This document shows, piece after piece, positions 46,890 to 55,490 of a stretch of DNA of 64,000 bases (position 1 is the stretch's first letter; every line of letters starts with the position of its first letter). The position numbers and the translations under genes were made by a program. Origin of the DNA: Bacillus_BD sp963787345. Its GTDB lineage: Bacteria; Bacillota; Bacilli; Bacillales; Cytobacillaceae. The stretch is from contig CAWBCW010000011.1 of the NCBI GenBank assembly GCA_963787345.1, forward strand, positions 620,001-684,000, in the 5' to 3' direction. Under the pieces are notes generated by a model. It did not search any database. It worked only from the letters and a program-made list of their open reading frames with translations, and was not told the origin of the DNA.

Positions 46890-48819
46890 ATGGGGAAAAT
46901 TAATCTGTTAGATGATTCACTTTCCAATAAAATTGCTGCTGGTGAGGTCGTTGAACGACCAGCATCTGTCGTTAAGGAGTTAGTTGAAAATGCGGTCGAT
47001 GCCGGCAGTACCACGATTGATATCGAAGTAGAAGAAGCCGGATTAGTAAAAATCAGAATCTCCGATAATGGCGACGGAATCGAGGAAAGTGATGTTCCAA
47101 AAGCATTTGAACGTCATGCAACAAGTAAAATAAAAGATGAGCATGATTTATTTCGAATTCGGACGCTTGGGTTTCGTGGGGAGGCCTTGCCAAGTATTGC
47201 GTCAGTATCGAAACTAGAATTAATCTCCTCAACTGGAGATGCGGGGACGAAGATTGTAATTGATGGCGGAAAAGTCGTCTCGCTTGAAAAAGCAGCAAGT
47301 CGAAGAGGAACGGAAATCGTTGTTACAGATTTATTTTACAATACGCCTGCCCGCTTGAAGTATATGAAGACGATTCATACCGAGCTAGGAAATATTACAG
47401 ATGTTGCAAATCGACTGGCTCTTGCTCACCCTGATGTTTCCTTCCGTCTATTTCATAATGAACGGAAATTGCTCCATACAAATGGAAATGGGGATGTTAG
47501 ACAAGTATTAGCTGCCATTTATGGTTTAAACACAGTCAAAAAGATGATTCCGATTCAGGCAAGTAGTCTTGATTTTAATTTGAGCGGGTTTATTGCCTTA
47601 CCGGAAATAACAAGGGCATCACGAAATTATATTTCTACGATGATCAATGGTCGTTTTATTAAAAATTATCCTCTTGTTAAAGCGATCCAAGAGGGATATC
47701 ATACGCTCTTGCCGATTGGTCGCTTTCCAATAGCGATTCTCAATATCGAAATGGACCCGATCTTAGTCGATGTAAATGTTCATCCATCTAAACTAGAAGT
47801 AAGGATCAGCAAAGAACAGGAATTAAATGAATTGGTTGCAAGTACGATTAAATCTGCCTTTAAACAGCAAGAGTTAATACCCGCTGGGATTGTCGGCGAA
47901 AAGAGAAAAAAGGATGGCTCAGAGCAAACGTCATTAAAGCTTGACCATATTCCCTTTAAAACGAATAAAGCGGAACACACAAGTGGTCGTCATGAGTTCC
48001 AGCAGGTTCCGAGTTCAATCGATAAGGGACAGTCTAATCCAATGAGAGACCATGATGACATTGACGAGGTTTCATTGGAAAATAACCAGATCATAAAAGA
48101 AACCCAACCGTATGTATCGACGATGAATGATGTACAGCAATCAAAACGTTGATATCCAAGATCACGAGGAATTAATCGAACAAGATGAGCCATTCACTCC
48201 TTCAGTAGAAGAGTCGGATAAACAAGAACAGCTATCCCGTGTCCCGCCGTTATATCCAATTGGGCAAATGCATGGTACTTATATTTTCGCCCAAAATGAG
48301 CAAGGATTATATATTATTGATCAGCATGCTGCCCAAGAGAGGATTAAGTATGAATTTTTTCGGGAAAAGGTTGGGGAAGTAGCCTCAGAGTTACAGGAAT
48401 TGCTCGTTCCGATTACATTCGAATTTTCATCTGATGAATATATTAAAATTGAAGAATATCGGACAGAGCTTGAAAGAGTCGGTGTTTTTCTTGAACCATT
48501 TGGTTATAACAGTTATATTGTAAAGTCGCATCCACAATGGTTTCCAAAAGGCGAAGAAAAGGAAACTATTGAAGAAATGATCCAGCAGCTGCTTTCAATG
48601 AAAAAGGTGGATATTAAAAAGCTTCGTGAAGAGGCAGCAATTATGATGAGCTGTAAAGGTTCCATTAAAGCAAATCGCCATTTACGGAATGATGAGATTC
48701 AAGCCTTATTAGATCAACTGCGATTGGCATCAGATCCATTTACATGTCCACACGGCAGGCCGATTATGATTCACACGTCTGTATACGAGCTGGAAAAAAT
48801 GTTCAAGCGGGTTATGTAG
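46890..48819 (+). pseudogene. mutL: DNA mismatch repair protein MutL, split by a +1 frameshift
   Basis: The two halves together would give about 642 residues, the usual Bacillus length. The first frame (46890-48152) holds the GHKL ATPase (NKIAAGEVVERPASVVKE, GFRGEALPSIASVS) and ends at TGA 48150. The second frame (from about 48130 to 48819) holds the endonuclease domain with DQHAAQERIKYE, MSCKGSIKANRH and CPHGRP. Removing one A from the four-A run at 48143-48146 restores a single frame in the low-conservation linker. Either a true mutation or a sequencing error; both domains are otherwise undamaged. Confidence 0.9.
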
Positions 48820-48879
48820 ATAAATTAACGGTAATTTTATTATGTAAACTAGATAAAGCGGAGAAACGCCGATTATACA

Positions 48880-48923
48880 AAAACGTCCATTTATGAAGTC
48901 TATCTCTCATAAATGGACGTTTT
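48880..48923. terminator. Bidirectional terminator between mutL and mreBH
   Basis: A perfect 17-bp stem (48880-48896 with 48907-48923) flanked by A and T runs, serving the convergent genes on both strands. Confidence 0.85.
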
Positions 48924-48927
48924 CTAA

Positions 48928-49935
48928 TTAATTTGCTATCGTTTTTAGTTTATTTAAGTATTGTAATGATTTACCGGTACCCATGGCTACACATTCAAGG
49001 GGATTTTCAGCAATCTCTACAGGAACATCAACTACATTTGATAACCATTCCTTTAATCCTTTAAGTAGAGAGGAACCGCCAGTCAAAATGACACCACGAT
49101 CGACAATATCTCCACTAAGCTCTGCGGGGCTATCTTCGAGAGTGGCTCGTAATGCTTCAAATATTTGATATAAACTTTCCTTGATCGCTTCGTATACTTC
49201 AAGTGATGAAAGAGTTATGGTTTTAGGTAGACCGTCAAATAAGTTTCTTCCCCGAACTTCTGTTGTTAATTCCTCATGTTTGGGTAAAGCATAACCAATT
49301 TCCATTTTAATTCTCTCGGCTGTACTTTCACCTATTAAAATATTATATTTCTTTTTTACATATTGAATAATATCATCATCAAGGCGGTCCCCGCCCATTT
49401 TAATAGAATGGCATGCAACCACACCACCAAAGGAAATAATAGCTACCTCTGTTGAACCCCCACCGATGTCCACAATTACATTAGCGACCGGTTCATCAAC
49501 CGGCATGCCTGCTCCAATCGCAGCAGCAACTGGCTCTTCGATGGTAAAGACTTTTTTTGCTCCTGCATTTTTTACTGCATCAATAATTGCTCTGCGATCG
49601 ACACTAGTAGAAGAAAAAGGAATACAGACTGCTACATTTGGTTTGCGAAGCGATAAACCCAATTCCTTTGCTGTTTTACTAAAAACAAGACGAATCAAAT
49701 TTGTTGTTGTATCAAAATCAGCTATCACACCATTTTTCAGGGGACGAATGATTTCAATGTGTTCTGGTGTTTTACCAACCATTTGTTTAGCATCACTTCC
49801 AAAAGCAATTATTTTCTTTGTGGTAGTATCCACGGCTACAACACATGGTTCATTGAGTACAATCCCTTTATTCTTGCTATATGCTAAAATATTAGCGGTT
49901 CCTATATCAATACCAATTTCAGGAGTTGATAACAT
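48928..49935 (-). CDS. mreBH: MreB-like actin MreBH
   Basis: 335 residues, the length of B. subtilis MreBH. Bacterial actin that guides lateral cell-wall synthesis. Phosphate-binding motifs IGIDIGTANILAYSKNKG and VDIGGGSTEVAIISFGG, and the adenosine motif LTGGSSLLKGLKEWL, are intact. NKGIVLNEPCVVAVDTTTK resembles MreBH more than MreB or Mbl. ATG 49935 follows AGGTGA; the GTG at 49953 lacks a site. It lies convergent to mutL and divergent from miaA, a place where B. subtilis has no mreBH. Confidence 0.88.
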   Translation of the reverse strand: MLSTPEIGIDIGTANILAYSKNKGIVLNEPCVVAVDTTTKKIIAFGSDAKQMVGKTPEHIEIIRPLKNGVIADFDTTTNLIRLVFSKTAKELGLSLRKPNVAVCIPFSSTSVDRRAIIDAVKNAGAKKVFTIEEPVAAAIGAGMPVDEPVANVIVDIGGGSTEVAIISFGGVVACHSIKMGGDRLDDDIIQYVKKKYNILIGESTAERIKMEIGYALPKHEELTTEVRGRNLFDGLPKTITLSSLEVYEAIKESLYQIFEALRATLEDSPAELSGDIVDRGVILTGGSSLLKGLKEWLSNVVDVPVEIAENPLECVAMGTGKSLQYLNKLKTIAN

Positions 49936-50275
49936 ACATTCACCTAATTTCACTTCATTCTAATTCCTTTATAACTTTAACACGAAAAATGACGAAAGAA
50001 GGGAATGTTATGGAGACTTAAATAAACTGTAATAGAAAAGAGGGAAGTATGACAAAACTGTGTCAATTACCATAAAATAATTACGGTTGAAAGATTTCTT
50101 ATGAATAGTTCCATTCAAAATGGTCATAATGAATAGATGTTTGACTGCAATTTTCCATAAATATGTTATCATTAAAGTAGGGGGAAATATCCAACTATTT
50201 ACATTCTTCCACCGTGTATGTAATAAAGGTTCAAAGGTTATGATCCCAATTTGATGAAAAGGTAGTGTTAAACGA
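49936..50275 (+). promoter_or_regulatory. Divergent mreBH-miaA control region
   Basis: 340 bp without a gene. For miaA, TTGACT (50141-50146), 17 bp and TGTTAT (50164-50169) form a plausible sigma-A promoter. I could not place the mreBH promoter with confidence. Confidence 0.4.
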
Positions 50276-51241
50276 TTGACCGAAAAAGGTAAGCTAATCG
50301 TATTAATAGGTCCAACCGCTGTTGGGAAGACAAAAATGAGTATTGAGCTTGCAAAGGCTTTTAATGGAGAAATCATTAGCGGTGACTCCATGCAAATTTA
50401 TCAAAAAATGGATATTGGTACTGCAAAAATTAAACCTTCTGAAATGGAGGGGATTCCACATCACCTTATTGATATAAAAGCTCCACATGAATCTTTTTCT
50501 GTTGCTGAATTTCAAGAGTTGGTCCGTGCAAAAATTAAAGAAATCATTGGCCGAGGTAAACAGCCCATCATTGTTGGGGGAACAGGATTGTACATACAAT
50601 CTGTATTGTATGATTATCAGTTTTCTGAGGCACCGTCAGATGAAGAATTTCGAAAAAACTTAGAGAAGTTGACTCATGAAAATGGAAATCAATTTGTCTA
50701 TGAGCAATTAATAAAGATTGATCCGGAAAGCGGGGAACGTCTTCATCCTAATAATGTTCGCAGAGTGATTCGTGCGCTTGAGGTTTATCATTGCACAGGA
50801 AAAACGATAACAGAGTTGCAAAAGTCACAAACACCAGAGCTGTTATACGATGCGGCAGTAATTGGACTAACAATGGAAAGAGAAAAGTTATACAAGAGAA
50901 TCAATCAAAGAGTGGACCTCATGATTGAAGAAGGTCTTGTGAATGAAGTTGAAGCCCTTTACCAATCAGGTTTACGAAGTTGCCAGTCGATACAAGCGAT
51001 TGGTTATAAGGAATTATATGAACTTTTCGAAGGAAACATCTCTTTTCAGCAAGCGGTTGAAAATTTAAAGCAAAATTCCCGTCGTTACGCCAAACGACAA
51101 TTAACTTGGTTTCGTAACAAAATGAATGTTGAATGGTTTGATATGTCAGATGTAGCTACATCTGCTATATTCAATAAAAAAATAGATGAAATTTCATCTT
51201 ATATAGAAGGAAAGCTGAAAATAAAATCGAATACATATTAG
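50276..51241 (+). CDS. miaA: tRNA dimethylallyltransferase MiaA
   Basis: 321 residues. Transfers a dimethylallyl group to A37 of tRNA; the product is the substrate of MiaB. Walker A is GPTAVGKT, then GDSMQIYQKMDIGTAK and IVGGTGLYIQSVLYDY. The only start in frame is TTG 50276, with AAAGGTAG upstream; a stop lies before it. Followed by hfq, the conserved order. Confidence 0.95.
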   Translation: MTEKGKLIVLIGPTAVGKTKMSIELAKAFNGEIISGDSMQIYQKMDIGTAKIKPSEMEGIPHHLIDIKAPHESFSVAEFQELVRAKIKEIIGRGKQPIIVGGTGLYIQSVLYDYQFSEAPSDEEFRKNLEKLTHENGNQFVYEQLIKIDPESGERLHPNNVRRVIRALEVYHCTGKTITELQKSQTPELLYDAAVIGLTMEREKLYKRINQRVDLMIEEGLVNEVEALYQSGLRSCQSIQAIGYKELYELFEGNISFQQAVENLKQNSRRYAKRQLTWFRNKMNVEWFDMSDVATSAIFNKKIDEISSYIEGKLKIKSNTY

Positions 51242-51270
51242 TAGAGATAAAAGAGGAGGAGCTTTTTCAA

Positions 51271-51519
51271 ATGAAGCAATCAGTCAATATACAAGATCAA
51301 TTTTTAAATCAACTTCGAAAAGATGGGATAAACTGTACGGTCTTTTTATTAAATGGATTTCAGATAAGAGGCCAAATTAAGGGGTTTGACAATTTTACCA
51401 TCTTATTAGAAAGTGAAGGGAAACAACAACTTGTATACAAACATGCCATTTCAACATTCTCTCCACAACGAAACGTTACAATTGAGGTAGAAATACCGCA
51501 GCAACAGGCAACCAAATAA
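51271..51519 (+). CDS. hfq: RNA chaperone Hfq
   Basis: 82 residues. The Sm1 and Sm2 motifs are clear: VFLLNGFQIRGQIKGFDNF and YKHAISTFSP. Binds A-rich and U-rich RNA as a hexamer. AGAGGAGGAGC precedes the start. Likely co-transcribed with miaA, with a terminator immediately after. Confidence 0.97.
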   Translation: MKQSVNIQDQFLNQLRKDGINCTVFLLNGFQIRGQIKGFDNFTILLESEGKQQLVYKHAISTFSPQRNVTIEVEIPQQQATK

Positions 51520-51524
51520 TGAAT

Positions 51525-51568
51525 AAAAGCATTTACACCCTAATAGGATAGGTGTGAATGCTTTTTTT
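51525..51568 (+). terminator. Terminator after hfq
   Basis: AAAAGCATTTACACC (51525-51539) pairs with GGTGTGAATGCTTTT (51551-51565), ending in a T run. Confidence 0.85.
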
Positions 51569-51742
51569 ATTTTAGGATAATCAAACTTTTTTTAATGAAC
51601 AAGCATCTTCATGAATACAATGATAATAAGCACTTCATTTTCATAATGAATGATGGCTGCATTCATATTTTAAAAAACTAGGCGATTGTCACAAATACTA
51701 GAAAATAAGCGTATACTGTTTGTAGATTGAGAGGTGAAGAGT

Positions 51743-52696
51743 TTGGAACAACCGATGCGAATGAAGAATAATGGTCAAATCAGTATTGTTCTAAACAAAC
51801 AGAAACGAACTCCTGTTACAGAGAATCTCAACATGCCTTCTTCCATTGCGCCCAAAATGATTCCTGCAGAACATGCCGCTTTAAAGGAAATTGAAGAGGA
51901 ACTAGAAATTCTTGTGGGCATGGAAGAAATGAAAAAATTAATAAAAGAAATTTACGCGTGGATTTATATTAATAAAAAAAGAGAAGAAAATGGATTGAAA
52001 AGTGGAAAACAATCTCTTCATATGATGTTTAAAGGAAACCCAGGGACAGGAAAAACAACTGTTGCCAGACTCGTAGGGAAGTTATTTCTTAAAATGAATG
52101 TTCTCTCGAAAGGTCATCTTATTGAGGCAGAGCGGGCAGACTTAGTAGGGGAGTATATTGGTCATACGGCTCAAAAAACAAGAGATCTGATCAAAAAGGC
52201 ACTTGGCGGTATTTTATTTATAGATGAGGCTTATTCTCTTGGGCGCGGCGGTGAAAAGGATTTTGGAAAAGAAGCGATTGATACGTTAGTGAAACATATG
52301 GAAGACAAGCAGCATGAATTCATTTTAATCTTAGCGGGCTATTCTCGAGAAATGGATTATTTTCTCACGTTAAATCCAGGACTTCAATCCAGATTTCCAC
52401 TTGTTATTGATTTTCCAGATTATAATATCAATCAATTAATGGAAATTGGTGAAATGATGTTAAAGGAAAAAGAATATACACTAAGCCATGAAGCGGAAAA
52501 GAAGTTAAGGGATCATCTTCATTGGGTGAAGTCGACAGTTAGTCCAACAGGTTTTTCAAATGGACGCTTTATACGAAATGTTATCGAAAAATCGATCCGG
52601 GCACAGGCGATGAGATTGTTAATGCAAAATAACTATGACCGGCATGAATTAATGACAATTAGAAGCAATGATTTAGTTTTTGAACAGGATCAATGA
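51743..52696 (+). CDS. spoVK: Stage V sporulation protein K (AAA ATPase)
   Basis: 317 residues. CbxX/CfqX-type AAA ATPase required for spore maturation. Walker A GNPGTGKTTVARL, Walker B GGILFIDEAYSL, and HMEDKQHEFILILAGYSREM are present. TTG 51743 is preferred: GAGAGGTGA lies 6 bases upstream and homologues start in line with it; GTG 51734 falls inside the ribosome site. Last gene of the conserved block. Confidence 0.93.
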   Translation: MEQPMRMKNNGQISIVLNKQKRTPVTENLNMPSSIAPKMIPAEHAALKEIEEELEILVGMEEMKKLIKEIYAWIYINKKREENGLKSGKQSLHMMFKGNPGTGKTTVARLVGKLFLKMNVLSKGHLIEAERADLVGEYIGHTAQKTRDLIKKALGGILFIDEAYSLGRGGEKDFGKEAIDTLVKHMEDKQHEFILILAGYSREMDYFLTLNPGLQSRFPLVIDFPDYNINQLMEIGEMMLKEKEYTLSHEAEKKLRDHLHWVKSTVSPTGFSNGRFIRNVIEKSIRAQAMRLLMQNNYDRHELMTIRSNDLVFEQDQ

Positions 52697-52697
52697 C

Positions 52698-52766
52698 AAT
52701 AAGGCTGTCTTATCTGTTAGGAATAGCTTTCACTAGATTCCCAACATTCAATAAGATAGCCTTATT
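52698..52766. terminator. Bidirectional terminator between spoVK and the STAS kinase gene
   Basis: AATAAGGCTGTCTTAT (52698-52713) pairs with ATAAGATAGCCTTATT (52751-52766) around a 37-base loop; convergent genes flank it. Confidence 0.7.
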
Positions 52767-52794
52767 AATTAAAATTGTCTTTTATTATTCTGTT

Positions 52795-54648
52795 CTATAA
52801 AATAACTTTTAATGCCTGTTGTAAGTCTGATAGTGTTTTAACTTCATTATCAATTTCGATTCCTAATTCAATCATTGTATCCGCAATCTCAGGGCTAATT
52901 CCAGTTAGGATTGTCGAGCATCCTAGTAATTTAATCCCTTTCACAATTTTAAATAAGTGATTGACTACCGCGGTATCGACGTATGGAACGCCTGATATAT
53001 CAATAATTAATTGGGTAGCTTTTAATTCCTTAACTCGGATTAATGTTCTCTCGCGAATTTTTTTGGCACGGTACGTATCAACCGTACCGACAATTGGAAG
53101 AATACATACTCCTTCTGTCATTGGAATGATCGGGACAGATAACTCATCAACGGTTTCGCGATGACTCTTCAATAGCTCTTCCTTATAGCTCATATAGTAG
53201 GCTGTATATGAATCAATATATAAATCAATAATGTCATTGACGTGTCTTTCTAATGCAAAAAACTCTTCCATTTCAAGCTTGATTCCATTTTCAATATAAA
53301 ATGTTTTTATAGCATTCCAAGCAATTCCTCTAGAAGATTGGAATAGGTCCCACGCTAAGTGGATCGGAAGTTCTGTTTTAGCACTATTAATGCCTCGTTC
53401 TTTTGCTTGATCCATAACTTCTTCTGTTTTCAATTCTGCAATATTTGAAGCTAACATCTTTAAAATAGGATTTCCTTGCTCTGAAAAGAGATCCAAATCC
53501 CCATTATCCTTTAATAATGTCGTAATATATGCTTTATTTTCCTCTAAATATTTGACCCATTCTTGAGTATAGAAATTTAGATTATCTTTTAAAAACTTTG
53601 ATAACTCTACCCTAGAATCAATTGTTCCAATCATTGTCTGCCCTCCCATTAATGCCTTAACATGCTTAATTGTTTTTGGTAATGTTAACGTGAAAGCTGT
53701 CCCGCTCCCCAATTCACTTGTCACACTAATTTTCCCACTATTACTTTGAATCGCATTAAATACCTGTGCCAGTCCCATCCCTTTACCATCTTGCTTTAGT
53801 GTAAAGAAGGGAGTTCCTAATAATCTTAATTTATCTTTTGGAATTCCGACACCAGAGTCAGAGATACATATGTGAATATACTTTTCGTCTTCCGTTTGAT
53901 CAATCATTAATGTTCCGCCATTTGGCATCGCTTCAATGGCATTTTTGATAATATTAAAAAATGCTTTTTTAACTTGGTCTTTTCTGCCATAAATAATCGC
54001 ATTTTCATTTTCAAAATGCTTGATTAAATTAATCGAATAAAGTTGATTTTGAAATAAAAGCAGGATGGATTCTATTTCAGATACTACATTGAAACTAGCC
54101 TGGTTTTCTTGAAAAAACTCTGGTTTTGAAACACTCATTAAATCATTTAAAATGTGGATGGCCCGTTCTAACTCAGTTTGAGCAATACGAGAATACTCTT
54201 CATTGTAGGATTGATCCATCAATTGTAAGAAGCCCTTTACTGCCGTTAAAGGATTACGAACTTCATGGGCGATTCCTGCTGCCATTTCTCCGATGGACGA
54301 TAATATATGATTGTTCCAATTATTATGATCGATTGAATGTTGGATATTTAAGATATCAAAAAAGTAAATATGAATACGACTCAAAAGATCATCTTTATAT
54401 GAACGATGAAAAAGGAAAAAGTAGGGATGGGATTCGATTGTAATGGTAAATTCATTTAATTTTCCCATGAAACACTCATGCAATTTTGTTTTCAATTCAT
54501 TATTCTTTATGCGCTGAAATAGATTTTTTGACTCATAATCATCTGATTTGAATAGTTTCTTCGCTTTGGGATTAACCTTTATGATGAAACCATCAGGGTC
54601 CAATTCCATTAATCCATATAATTGCTGATCAGGTGTTGTCATGACCAT
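52795..54648 (-). CDS. Hybrid PAS - histidine kinase - RsbR-like - STAS protein
   Basis: 617 residues, no membrane segment seen. A PAS-like region (about 10-100) precedes a HisKA domain with phospho-acceptor H128 in GIAHEVRNPLTAVKGF, like sporulation kinases. The HATPase follows, with N236 (NIIKNAIEA), DSGVGIP near 264 and GKGMGLAQ near 289. Residues about 340-500 resemble the RsbR N-terminal sensor domain and linker (DELSVPIIPM). A STAS domain ends the protein; T559 in GVPYVDT and T591 in GISPEIADT match the RsbR threonines phosphorylated by RsbT. It overlaps the RsbT-like gene by 10 bases. GGAGGG precedes ATG 54648. Confidence 0.85.
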   Translation of the reverse strand: MVMTTPDQQLYGLMELDPDGFIIKVNPKAKKLFKSDDYESKNLFQRIKNNELKTKLHECFMGKLNEFTITIESHPYFFLFHRSYKDDLLSRIHIYFFDILNIQHSIDHNNWNNHILSSIGEMAAGIAHEVRNPLTAVKGFLQLMDQSYNEEYSRIAQTELERAIHILNDLMSVSKPEFFQENQASFNVVSEIESILLLFQNQLYSINLIKHFENENAIIYGRKDQVKKAFFNIIKNAIEAMPNGGTLMIDQTEDEKYIHICISDSGVGIPKDKLRLLGTPFFTLKQDGKGMGLAQVFNAIQSNSGKISVTSELGSGTAFTLTLPKTIKHVKALMGGQTMIGTIDSRVELSKFLKDNLNFYTQEWVKYLEENKAYITTLLKDNGDLDLFSEQGNPILKMLASNIAELKTEEVMDQAKERGINSAKTELPIHLAWDLFQSSRGIAWNAIKTFYIENGIKLEMEEFFALERHVNDIIDLYIDSYTAYYMSYKEELLKSHRETVDELSVPIIPMTEGVCILPIVGTVDTYRAKKIRERTLIRVKELKATQLIIDISGVPYVDTAVVNHLFKIVKGIKLLGCSTILTGISPEIADTMIELGIEIDNEVKTLSDLQQALKVIL

Positions 54649-55055
54649 CTCTGTTTATCCCTCCTTTCTTTAAACCATTTCACCGCTTTGACTTTTGTAC
54701 CGTTTTCATTACTAGTAATTTCAAACTCATCCATTAGACGTTTAACTCCAGATAACCCGAGTCCAAGGCCTGTTTTTGAGCGAATATGCTGATTCAATAC
54801 TTGTTCTAAATGCGGAATTCCTGGTCCTTTGTCGATTGCTTGGATTTCAATTCCGTGATCGGGAATAGTCTTAATAAACAGCTCTCCCTTGCCTGCATAG
54901 AAGACAATGTTACGAGTTAATTCTAATATGGAAACAACGAGCTTGGTTTGTTCACTTTTGCTTAAGCCGTATTCTTCTGCAACACGTTTACCTAATGTAC
55001 TAGCCATGTGAACATCATCTTCTCTTTCGATTACCATTCTATACACTTTTTTCAC
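54639..55055 (-). CDS. RsbT-like serine/threonine switch kinase
   Basis: About 138 residues of the GHKL anti-sigma/RsbT family. ELTRNIVFYAGKGEL is the N box, AIDKGPGIPHLEQVL the G1 box and GLGLGLSGVKRLMDEF the lid and G2 box; all resemble RsbT closely. Expected to phosphorylate STAS-domain partners, most likely the overlapping downstream fusion protein. The start is uncertain: GTG 55055, GTG 55046 and ATG 55037 all follow GGAAGG; the frame is open to 55073. No RsbS, RsbX or sigma factor gene is adjacent. Confidence 0.85.
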   Translation of the reverse strand: MKKVYRMVIEREDDVHMASTLGKRVAEEYGLSKSEQTKLVVSILELTRNIVFYAGKGELFIKTIPDHGIEIQAIDKGPGIPHLEQVLNQHIRSKTGLGLGLSGVKRLMDEFEITSNENGTKVKAVKWFKERRDKQRWS

Positions 55056-55264
55056 ATGCCTTCCAATCATCAACTTTTACTATTTACTATATTAAAAGTG
55101 TCTATATTAAAAGTATTTTAGCACGTTATGGCGAAAATTTGTACTTTTTTAAATATAATGTAAAGTTTTTTGTTTTTTGAGAGTATATTATAGAATAAAG
55201 TAGAAAATAGGTGAAAGAAGAGTTGTCGAAAGTAACTAAAAATATAGTCAAATGTATACAAATA

Positions 55265-55292
55265 TAGACAAACACACTTTAACGTTTGTCTA
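55265..55292 (-). terminator. Hairpin at the end of the ribbon-helix-helix gene
   Basis: TAGACAAAC (55265-55273) pairs with GTTTGTCTA (55284-55292), overlapping the stop codon of the minus-strand gene. It could be its terminator or a left-end hairpin of the TnpB element. Confidence 0.55.
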
Positions 55293-55425
55293 AGCCTTTA
55301 CGTATTAATTCTAGTATCGTTGCTGTTCGAGTAGTAATTCCTTCTTCTTCTTCTTGATATTGTTCAATTTTTTTGATAATGGATTCTGGTAAGCGCATAT
55401 CAATCCGGATTCTTTTCTCCGGCAA
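55279..55425 (-). CDS. Small ribbon-helix-helix (CopG/Arc-like) protein
   Basis: 48 residues. RIRIDMRLPESIIKKIEQY shows an Arc/CopG-like beta strand followed by two helices, a DNA-binding dimer fold. TTG 55425 is the best start because AAGGAAGG lies 6 bases upstream; the frame is open to 55503 but would run through the promoter region. Divergent from tnpB, with an inverted repeat between them, so it is a candidate repressor of itself and tnpB. Could instead be an orphan antitoxin; no toxin is seen. Confidence 0.6.
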   Translation of the reverse strand: MPEKRIRIDMRLPESIIKKIEQYQEEEEGITTRTATILELIRKGLDKR

Positions 55426-55446
55426 TTTTATCCTTCCTTTCTTGAG

Positions 55447-55469
55447 TTGTACGGTAATATAACGTACAA
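55447..55469. promoter_or_regulatory. Inverted repeat, candidate operator between RHH gene and tnpB
   Basis: TTGTACG and CGTACAA (7-bp perfect arms) flank a 9-bp AT-rich spacer containing TAATAT, a possible -10. It lies between two divergent starts and ends just before the tnpB ribosome site, as expected for an autoregulatory operator. Confidence 0.55.
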
Positions 55470-55490
55470 TGTAAGGAGGGGGTGAACAAG

